The notes under the pieces: generated by a model
Told to the model about the DNA's origin: nothing
Databases searched by the model: none
Seen by the model: the letters and a program-made list of their open reading frames with translations, nothing else
Shown: positions 1-5,091 of the stretch, one piece after another
How positions within the stretch are numbered: the stretch's first letter is position 1
Layout: the number at the start of each line of letters is the position of its first letter
From: an uncultured Collinsella sp.
GTDB lineage: Bacteria > Actinomycetota > Coriobacteriia > Coriobacteriales > Coriobacteriaceae
Length of the DNA stretch: 20,170 nt
Reading direction: 5' to 3'
Assembly (NCBI GenBank): GCA_900554495.1
Contig: USHR01000009.1
Coordinates: forward strand, 1 to 20,170
Made by a program: the position numbers and the translations under genes

Positions 1-1734
1 GCCATCTACCTCACGGGCGCCCCGCGCCCCGGCGTCGGCCCGCACGACGTGGCGCTCGCCATCATCCGTGCCGTCTTTGCCAAGGGCTACGTCAAGAATA
101 AGGTCATGGAGTTTGTGGGCCCGGGCATCGCGAGCATGACGACCGACTACCGCAACGGCGTCGATGTCATGACCACCGAGACCACCTGCCTGTCGAGCAT
201 CTGGGCCACCGACGAGGACACACACGCGTTTTTGACCATGCACGGCCGCGGCGACGACTACCGCGAGTTCAAGCCCGCCGATGTCGCCTACTACGACGGC
301 TGCATCGAGGTCGATCTGTCGAGCATCAAGCCCATGATCGCGCTGCCGTTCCATCCCTCCAACGGCTTTGAGATCGACGAGCTCAACGAGAACCTCGAGG
401 ACATCCTGCACGAGGTCGAGCTCGAGGCCGCCAAGATCGGCGAGGGCAAGACGCACTTTAGCCTGCTCGACAAGATCGTCGACGGCAAGCTGCACGTGCA
501 GCAGGGCGTTATCGCCGGCTGCTCGGGCGGCAACTACGACTCCGTGGTCCAGGCTGCCCGCGTGCTCAAGGGCGCCAACACCGGCTGCGGCGAGTTCTCG
601 CTGTCGGTCTATCCCACGAGCCAGCCCGTGGCACTCGAGCTTACACGCCGCGGCTACATCTACGACCTCATGGAGGCCGGCGCGATCGTGCGAACGGCGT
701 TCTGCGGCCCGTGCTTCGGCGCCGGCGACACGCCCGCCAACAACGGCCTTTCGATCCGCCACACTACGCGCAACTTCCCCAACCGCGAGGGTTCCAAGCC
801 GGGCAATGGCCAGCTGAGCGCCGTGGCCCTGATGGACGCCCGCTCCATTGCGGCGACGGCTGCCAACGGCGGCGTCCTGACGCCGGCGACCGACCTGCCC
901 GAGGAGACTTGGGACGAGGCCTGCGAGTACACCTTTGACGACGCGCCGTACAAAAAGCGCGTGTACTGGGGCTTTGGCAAGGCGGAGCCTGCCGACGAGC
1001 TGGTCGAGGGTCCCAACATCAAGCCGTGGCCCGCGATGGAGCCGCTCGGCGACGATATCCTGCTCAAGGTGTGCTCCAAGATCATGGATCCGGTCACCAC
1101 GACCGACGAGCTCATTCCTTCGGGCGAGACGAGCTCCTTCCGCTCCAACCCGCTGGGCCTGGCCGAGTTTACGCTCAGCCGTCGCGATCCGGCCTACGTG
1201 GGTCGCTCCAAGGAGGTCGACGCCGTGGAGAAGCGCCGCGTTGCCGGCGAGGCAGCAGGCGATCTGGCGGCACTCGATGCCGAGCTTGCGGGCGTGTTTG
1301 AGGCGCTGGTCGGCGCGGGTGTCGCGGCCGATGCCAAGGCGACTGAGTACGGCTCCATGCTCTATGCCAAGAAGCCCGGTGACGGTTCCGCCCGCGAGCA
1401 GGCCGCGAGCTGTCAGCGCGTGATCGGCGGTCTGGCCAACATCGTCCACGAGTACGCCACCAAGCGCTATCGCTCCAACGTGATGAACTGGGGTATGGTG
1501 CCCTTCCAGATGGAGGCCGAGCCCAGCTTTGAGGTGGGCGACTATGTCTTTGTGCCGGGTATCCGTGCCGCGCTCGACGGTGACCTAAAGGACATCGCCG
1601 CCTACGTGGTGCGCGCCGACGGTGCGGTCGAGCAGATTGAGCTCTACATTGCCGATATGACGGCAGAGGAGCGTGCCATCGTCAAGGCCGGCTGCCTGAT
1701 CAACTACAACAAGTTCAAGGCCGCTGCCGAGTAA
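1..1734 (+). CDS. Aconitase-family hydratase, 5'-truncated
   Basis: The reading frame is open from base 1, so the gene begins before the window; 577 residues are visible and the in-frame GTG at 49 is internal. Members of this family add and remove water on tricarboxylic acids such as citrate/isocitrate using a [4Fe-4S] cluster in the cytoplasm. The three cluster cysteines fit the family: Cys174 in AGCSGGNYD, and Cys235 and Cys238 in CGPCFG. The segment RNFPNREGSKPG follows, as in aconitases. The C-terminal swivel domain shows SGETSSFRS, the G-D-G-S-A-R-E active-site loop (residues 460-466) and NWGMVPF, matching domain 4 of the family. Large domains and swivel domain are on one chain. Exact substrate cannot be told: aconitate hydratase is most likely, but homoaconitase or isopropylmalate-type relatives are possible. 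Hairpins at 1750 and 1881 follow the stop. Confidence 0.9.
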   Translation, partial: AIYLTGAPRPGVGPHDVALAIIRAVFAKGYVKNKVMEFVGPGIASMTTDYRNGVDVMTTETTCLSSIWATDEDTHAFLTMHGRGDDYREFKPADVAYYDGCIEVDLSSIKPMIALPFHPSNGFEIDELNENLEDILHEVELEAAKIGEGKTHFSLLDKIVDGKLHVQQGVIAGCSGGNYDSVVQAARVLKGANTGCGEFSLSVYPTSQPVALELTRRGYIYDLMEAGAIVRTAFCGPCFGAGDTPANNGLSIRHTTRNFPNREGSKPGNGQLSAVALMDARSIAATAANGGVLTPATDLPEETWDEACEYTFDDAPYKKRVYWGFGKAEPADELVEGPNIKPWPAMEPLGDDILLKVCSKIMDPVTTTDELIPSGETSSFRSNPLGLAEFTLSRRDPAYVGRSKEVDAVEKRRVAGEAAGDLAALDAELAGVFEALVGAGVAADAKATEYGSMLYAKKPGDGSAREQAASCQRVIGGLANIVHEYATKRYRSNVMNWGMVPFQMEAEPSFEVGDYVFVPGIRAALDGDLKDIAAYVVRADGAVEQIELYIADMTAEERAIVKAGCLINYNKFKAAAE

Positions 1735-1749
1735 CGCACTTAATTGTCC

Positions 1750-1823
1750 GCCCGGGGCTTACCCTTTCCCGCCCGCTCACGCGCTTCGCGAGGGTCGCGT
1801 TCGGGAAAGGGTAAGCCCCGGGC
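1750..1823. repeat. Perfect 22-bp inverted repeat after the hydratase
   Basis: Bases 1750-1771 and 1802-1823 are exact reverse complements (arms begin GCCCGGGGCTTACCC), separated by 30 bases that contain a smaller CGCG-CTT-CGCG hairpin. It starts 15 bases after the hydratase stop. No good T-run follows on either strand, so it is not a textbook intrinsic terminator. It could stabilise the mRNA 3' end, or be a mobile palindromic element. Confidence 0.8.
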
Positions 1824-1880
1824 TACATTTCTGCGTTCTCGTTGGGTCTTGAGGGACGCTAATAAATAGACTTGCTTGAT

Positions 1881-1911
1881 GCCGCCTCTGTTATCGGGGC
1901 GGCTTCTTTTG
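1881..1911 (+). terminator. Intrinsic terminator behind the hydratase
   Basis: GCCGCCTC and GGGGCGGC pair (8 bp with one G-U) around the 7-base loop TGTTATC, followed by TTCTTTT. It lies about 150 bases after the hydratase stop and reads in the same direction. Confidence 0.8.
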
Positions 1912-1918
1912 TCGAAAA

Positions 1919-1950
1919 CCACCATGAAGGGGTAGGCGCCTTTGCGGTGG
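1919..1950 (-). repeat. CCACCACAAAGG palindrome, copy 1 (diverged)
   Basis: Arms CCACCATGAAGG and CCTTTGCGGTGG flank a loop GGTAGGCG. The arms carry mismatches relative to the perfect copies at 3248, 4115 and 4918. It is preceded by GTCGAAAA as in the copies at 3248 and 4115. By its loop it has the same orientation as the 3248 copy. Confidence 0.75.
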
Positions 1951-1954
1951 TTCC

Positions 1955-2096
1955 GTTTGTCTCGACCTGTAACATCTGGGCCCCTATTTGACGAGCGGTT
2001 GTTACAGATTGAGACAAACGATCGCCGCCGATCATTTCATCTCAATCTGTAACATCTAGGATCGAAAAGGGCCGCTAGATGTTACAGATCGAGACA
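1955..2096. repeat. Two tandem hairpins built from a TGTAACAKATYGAGAC-type motif
   Basis: Four related copies are present. GTTTGTCTCGACCTGTAACA (1955-1974) pairs with TGTTACAGATTGAGACAAAC (2000-2019), with two mismatches. TCTCAATCTGTAACATCTAG (2040-2059) pairs with its near-exact complement at 2075-2094, with one mismatch. The arrangement is therefore two adjacent inverted repeats sharing one motif. No coding frame is convincing here. The stretch 1735-2146 between the hydratase and gene A holds this pair, the 22-bp inverted repeat, the duplicated terminator block and a half palindrome. Confidence 0.8.
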
Positions 2097-2116
2097 GTGG
2101 AACATCGGAGCCGAAA

Positions 2117-2130
2117 CCACCACAAAGGTG
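2117..2130 (+). repeat. CCACCACAAAGG palindrome, half copy
   Basis: CCACCACAAAGGTG followed by CCTG matches the left arm and loop start of the copy at 4115, but the right arm is replaced by unrelated sequence (CCCGGCGGGTCC). It lies 17 bases beyond the stop codon of gene A. It marks a broken or recombined copy. Confidence 0.7.
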
Positions 2131-2146
2131 CCTGCCCGGCGGGTCC

Positions 2147-2794
2147 TTATTTCGATGGGGTCCAGGTTATTTCATCGTCAAATAGCCAAGTGCGTGCCGA
2201 GCCACTGTTGCGCGCTGTCTGCGGATCGGGCTCGCAGGTTTGTTCGTAGGCATCCTCGGTACACCGATCCATAAAATCGACGACTGCCGTCTGGTCGCCC
2301 TCCATGACGTAGATTACGTCGCCATCCGAGATATAGACCCCCGGTCCTTCATTGTCCACGCAGCCGGGGTCGTATGAGACGTTGCACAATTTGCTCCCGT
2401 TTGCCGCATCGAGCTCAAGGGTCGAATGATACCCGCCAACCATTTGGCCGTTCTTGGCTCGATATGTTGCGGCGCCGTACCACCGCTTAAACGTCTTGCC
2501 TTTGAGTAAACTGGTTGCCTTACCGATAAGCTGCTCATCTTGGGTATAGCGCGTGGCTCCAAGTTCGATTCGGGGATAGTTACTGACCCCAAGCGCTGCG
2601 GGCGTACCGTCGAAATCGACGGTGATCGAATCGGGTTTGACGATATCGGTGAGGATTTCGATGGGGTAGCTTACGGTTTCAACCGCCGCCTGCGTTGCCG
2701 AGGCAGGGAGAAATGCGAGATAGATAATTCCTACGCCGACTGCGGTAATCGCAAACGCTAAGACGAGCAGGCCGATATAGGTGGAGCGTTTCAC
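2147..2794 (-). CDS. Unknown membrane-anchored extracytoplasmic protein A (paralog of C)
   Basis: I do not recognise this family. The 215-residue product starts with a short basic stretch, then one hydrophobic segment (about residues 6-28, ending AFLPA) that fits an uncleaved signal anchor, then a domain of about 170 residues. It is about 70% identical by eye to the product of 4237-4908 over the outer domain. Shared blocks include SNYPRI, KRWYG, MVGG, YDPG, DNEGPG, YVMEGDQT and SGSARTWLF. Two conserved cysteines in C-x8-C (C-T-E-D-A-Y-E-Q-T-C) could form a disulfide outside the cell. I chose GTG at 2794: GAGG lies 8 bases upstream, and the paralog has the same GTG with GAGG. An ATG at 2821 is possible but has no clear ribosome-binding site. 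Base composition is less GC-rich than clpB. Function unknown. Confidence 0.7.
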   Translation of the reverse strand: MKRSTYIGLLVLAFAITAVGVGIIYLAFLPASATQAAVETVSYPIEILTDIVKPDSITVDFDGTPAALGVSNYPRIELGATRYTQDEQLIGKATSLLKGKTFKRWYGAATYRAKNGQMVGGYHSTLELDAANGSKLCNVSYDPGCVDNEGPGVYISDGDVIYVMEGDQTAVVDFMDRCTEDAYEQTCEPDPQTARNSGSARTWLFDDEITWTPSK

Positions 2795-3158
2795 GGCGGG
2801 TACCTCGCAAACAGTATGCATTCATTAAGATAAGTGATACCAGCTTACGACAATATTCAAAAGAAAGCGATCGGTCGAAATGACGGGGCGAAAAGGCCCT
2901 ATTGGGCTTCGATTTGACCTCTAATAGGAATATTTGCCCCACTCATTCTGGGCGAGAGGTCAATAATTCAGTTCACGAGTCTTGAGCGATACTATTCTCA
3001 CTAAACTCACTATTTTCACAGTAAGCACTATAAATACGATAGGGAGGACGACGAGAACGTTGTGACGTGCGATAGCTAAGCCGTTTAAGCCGGACTCTGA
3101 CCTTGAATCTCCGCCTCTATCTGTGCGAACGGGCTATTGTCGGTTCTCGATTCCATCG
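2795..3158. other. Intergenic stretch upstream of gene A, no gene seen
   Basis: About 360 bases, markedly more AT-rich than the surroundings in 2810-3060. It should carry the minus-strand promoter of gene A, but I cannot point to a convincing -35/-10 pair. GGGAGGACGACG near 3041 looks like a ribosome-binding site, but only very short frames follow. I see no RNA gene. Confidence 0.4.
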
Positions 3159-3208
3159 CTGCGTTTTCGTTGGGTCTTGAGGGACGCTAATAAATAGGCT
3201 TGCTTGAT

Positions 3209-3239
3209 GCCGCCTCTGTTATCGGGGCGGCTTCTTTTT
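3209..3239 (+). terminator. Intrinsic terminator hairpin without an upstream gene
   Basis: Same 8-bp stem (GCCGCCTC/GGGGCGGC) as at 1881, followed by TTCTTTTT. It reads on the plus strand but sits between two minus-strand genes. It may end a short untranslated transcript or be a duplication relic. Confidence 0.7.
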
Positions 3240-3247
3240 GTCGAAAA

Positions 3248-3280
3248 CCGCCACAAAGGGGACAGGCACCTTTGTGGCGG
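3248..3280 (-). repeat. CCACCACAAAGG palindrome, copy 2 (perfect arms)
   Basis: CCGCCACAAAGG and CCTTTGTGGCGG are exact complements around the loop GGACAGGCA. The paired change of A to G on the left and T to C on the right, relative to the 4115 copy, keeps the stem intact. Read on the minus strand it is followed by TTTTCG, so it could also serve as terminator for gene B, whose stop is about 55 bases away. Confidence 0.85.
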
Positions 3281-3334
3281 TGGGGACGAGCTCGATGTTG
3301 TTGTGATCGTTGAGCGGCATGTTAATGGGCACCT

Positions 3335-4003
3335 CTACAGAATTTCATCTGGGCTGGCGGGTTTGGTTGTTTTGGGGATGCCGAGTTTGGATGACGCGAA
3401 ATCGTCAACATTGTCCTTAATTCCGTCTTTGGTGTAGACAGTGACCATATAGGTGCTGTGTCCGAATTCGCCCTTGTCGCGTGTTGCCCAGGCATCCCAG
3501 TAGGCGGCCCCGTTTCGCCCTTTGATTTTTCCGACACGGCGGAGTTCTGTTCGCTTTAATTTCTGGTTGCTATAGATGGTTCGACCGGCTTCCGCGGTGA
3601 GCCCGCACTGTCCAAGCAGCTTGTCGAGGACTTGGTTCATGTGGCGCTCATCGGTGTTTGGTGCGTAGTCGTAGGCGAGGGTGATGGAGTCGAGGGGCTG
3701 GTCGTCGATCAAATAATTCATCGTCTGAGGTTCAAGGCTGAAATGGGGGAAGCATCCATCAATCGTTCCGAGCAGCGGTAACTTTGACCGCCAACTTCCG
3801 GTGGGAATTGCATATTCGTAGAACACGCCACGGCAGACAAAGGAGAGCGAGGTGGCACGCGAGCCGGCGTCGATCATCCCGCAAAGATCGAAGGGCGAGG
3901 CGATACCAAAAGAAAAGGGCGTGATGACGATAAGGAAGAGCATCACGATGGGTATGGCGAGAATGGCGATGACGTTGCGACCGGTGGAATGAGACGGCTT
4001 CAT
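3335..4003 (-). CDS. Unknown membrane-anchored protein B
   Basis: I do not recognise this family. The product has 222 residues: a short basic N-terminus (MKPSHSTGRN), a hydrophobic segment at about residues 11-33 that fits a signal anchor, then a soluble domain presumably outside the membrane. Several cysteines are spread through it (near residues 41, 58 and 83, with another in LLGQCGLT). The C-terminus is polar with many lysines. I chose ATG at 4003 because GAGGAG lies 7 bases upstream; a TTG 18 bases earlier has no such support. Size and layout match A and C, but apart from a weak DSIT similarity I see no convincing sequence homology with them. It is followed by a palindrome at 3248 and preceded by one at 4115, so it too is bounded by repeats. 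Function unknown. Confidence 0.65.
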   Translation of the reverse strand: MKPSHSTGRNVIAILAIPIVMLFLIVITPFSFGIASPFDLCGMIDAGSRATSLSFVCRGVFYEYAIPTGSWRSKLPLLGTIDGCFPHFSLEPQTMNYLIDDQPLDSITLAYDYAPNTDERHMNQVLDKLLGQCGLTAEAGRTIYSNQKLKRTELRRVGKIKGRNGAAYWDAWATRDKGEFGHSTYMVTVYTKDGIKDNVDDFASSKLGIPKTTKPASPDEIL

Positions 4004-4114
4004 ATGCGCTCCTCGAGACAAAGAGCTGTTGAGGATAGGCAGAAATGGATATGTTCAGAGAACAATTCAAGTTTAATCTCATGGCGTGAGATGGTCGACC
4101 GTTAGCGTCGAAAA

Positions 4115-4147
4115 CCACCACAAAGGTGCCTGTCCCCTTTGTGGTGG
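4115..4147 (+). repeat. CCACCACAAAGG palindrome, copy 3 (perfect arms)
   Basis: CCACCACAAAGG (4115-4126) and CCTTTGTGGTGG (4136-4147) are exact complements around the loop TGCCTGTCC. It is preceded by GTCGAAAA. It sits in the divergent space between genes B and C. Its loop is the reverse complement of the 3248 loop, so the two copies face opposite ways. Confidence 0.88.
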
Positions 4148-4236
4148 TGGGGAGCGCGCGGCTTCTTTGGTGATAGTGTTAGCCGGCGGTATCATTAGGA
4201 CAAATGGCGCGGGTTTGCATTGTGAGGTGCTTTGCT

Positions 4237-4908
4237 GTGAGAAGTCCTGCCCGTATTGGATTGATTGTCTTGGCGCTTGCGATCGCTGTGGTTGGCGCGG
4301 GCGCTGTCGGTATGGCATTTCTACCTGCTGCGGTGACGGAGCCGGTGGTCAAGCCTGTGACTCAATCTGTCGAACTTCTGACCGGCGACGACAAGCCTGA
4401 GACCATTACCGTTGATTTTGATGAGCAACCGGCTGCGCTGGGCATTAGTAATTATCCACGCATTCAGCTTGGGGCTATGCGCTATACCACGGATTCTGGT
4501 CTGATCGACAGGGCGTCCGAGCTGCTCAAGGGCAAAATCTTTAAGCGCTGGTATGGATATGCGTCCTATCGGGCAAAAGCGAACGACATGGTTGGCGGAT
4601 GCCACTCTTCCATCGAGCTGGACACTGCAAACGGCGCAAAGTTATGTGATGTCTCGTACGATCCGGGCTACGAGGACAATGAGGGTCCGGGCATCTACAT
4701 CATGGACGGCGATGTCGCCTATGTCATGGAGGGTGACCAGACCGAGCTCAACGATTTTATGGGCCAGTGTATCCAAGATGCCTATAAACAGACCTGCTTG
4801 CCTGACCCGCAGGCTGCACGCGATAGTGGGTCTGCCCGTACATGGCTGTTCGAGGATGAGATGCCCTGGACCGTCGAATCGGGAAGTACGGGTCCGGCGA
4901 AGGAGTAG
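4237..4908 (+). CDS. Unknown membrane-anchored extracytoplasmic protein C (paralog of A)
   Basis: This 223-residue product is the close paralog of the 2147-2794 product. It has a basic start (V/M-RSPARIG), a hydrophobic anchor at about residues 8-29 ending AFLPA, and an outer domain with the shared blocks SNYPRI, KRWYG, MVGG, YDPG, DNEGPG, YVMEGDQT and SGSARTWLF. The conserved cysteine pair is C-I-Q-D-A-Y-K-Q-T-C. I chose the GTG at 4237, preceded by GAGG at 9 bases, because the paralog has the same signal; an ATG at 4204 with AGGA close upstream is the alternative. The gene lies between two palindromes of the same orientation (4115 and 4918), like a cassette. It ends in a short polar tail absent from A. 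Family and function are unknown to me. Confidence 0.72.
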   Translation: MRSPARIGLIVLALAIAVVGAGAVGMAFLPAAVTEPVVKPVTQSVELLTGDDKPETITVDFDEQPAALGISNYPRIQLGAMRYTTDSGLIDRASELLKGKIFKRWYGYASYRAKANDMVGGCHSSIELDTANGAKLCDVSYDPGYEDNEGPGIYIMDGDVAYVMEGDQTELNDFMGQCIQDAYKQTCLPDPQAARDSGSARTWLFEDEMPWTVESGSTGPAKE

Positions 4909-4917
4909 AGACCGCGA

Positions 4918-4950
4918 CCACCACAAAGGTGTCTGTCCCCTTTGTGGTGG
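4918..4950 (+). repeat. CCACCACAAAGG palindrome, copy 4 (perfect arms)
   Basis: CCACCACAAAGG and CCTTTGTGGTGG are exact complements around the loop TGTCTGTCC, one base different from the 4115 loop. It begins 9 bases after the stop of gene C and is followed by TTTG, so it may also act as that gene's 3' hairpin. Confidence 0.88.
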
Positions 4951-4978
4951 TTTGCATGTCGTGGGAACACTCAGAAAA

Positions 4979-5012
4979 TCTTATATATAGAGACTTAGAT
5001 TTATGTATAAGA
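4979..5012. promoter_or_regulatory. AT-rich inverted repeat upstream of clpB
   Basis: TCTTATATATA (4979-4989) and TATGTATAAGA (5002-5012) pair at 10 of 11 positions across 12 bases. It lies 80 bases before the clpB start, in the only AT-rich part of the leader. It is probably an operator and/or the promoter itself. It does not match CIRCE, HAIR or CtsR consensus boxes as I know them. Confidence 0.5.
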
Positions 5013-5052
5013 TCGCACAAAGCTGGCAACAATACTTCTCGAACAACGTGAA

Positions 5053-5070
5053 GCCGCCCCGTAGGGCGGC
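5053..5070 (+). promoter_or_regulatory. GC hairpin in the clpB leader
   Basis: GCCGCCC and GGGCGGC pair around CGTA, 9 bases before the ribosome-binding site AGAGAGG (5079-5085). No T-run follows, so it is not a terminator. It may stabilise or control the 5' end of the clpB mRNA. Confidence 0.5.
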
Positions 5071-5091
5071 CGCCCCAAGAGAGGTGATTCC

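Larger units (their letters stand above)
1831..1950 (+). repeat. Copy 1 of a ~120-bp duplicated block (terminator plus palindrome)
   Basis: This block begins CTGCGTTCTCGTTGGG and runs through a terminator hairpin into a diverged palindrome ending GCGGTGG. It recurs at 3159-3280 with only scattered substitutions and two 1-base length differences. The motif TTGGGTCTTGAGGGACGC is identical in both. Here it lies behind the hydratase, where a terminator makes sense. Confidence 0.85.
3159..3280 (+). repeat. Copy 2 of the ~120-bp duplicated block
   Basis: This is nearly identical to 1831-1950, including TTGGGTCTTGAGGGACGC, the terminator hairpin and the following palindrome. Here no plus-strand gene precedes it: genes A and B on both sides are on the minus strand. 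The block therefore looks copied from behind the hydratase, or it is itself a small transcribed or mobile unit. Confidence 0.85.

Noticed and set aside
1740..1925. 61-codon minus-strand frame behind the hydratase
   Set aside because: It spans the 22-bp inverted repeat and the terminator block, and begins inside a palindrome; it has no ribosome-binding site.
1831..3240. tRNA or other known RNA gene in the duplicated block
   Set aside because: The block folds only as one terminator hairpin; I see no cloverleaf, T-loop or CCA end and no known riboswitch core.
3204..4400. Short frames that read H-K-G-x-x-x-L-C-G-G, like zinc knuckles, over the palindromes
   Set aside because: The C-x2-C look comes from translating the CCACCACAAAGG palindrome; it recurs wherever the repeat lies, with no start signals.
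1917..4950. CRISPR array made of the CCACCACAAAGG repeats
   Set aside because: Copies are irregularly spaced by hundreds of bases, face both ways, and have genes between them; no cas genes are present.
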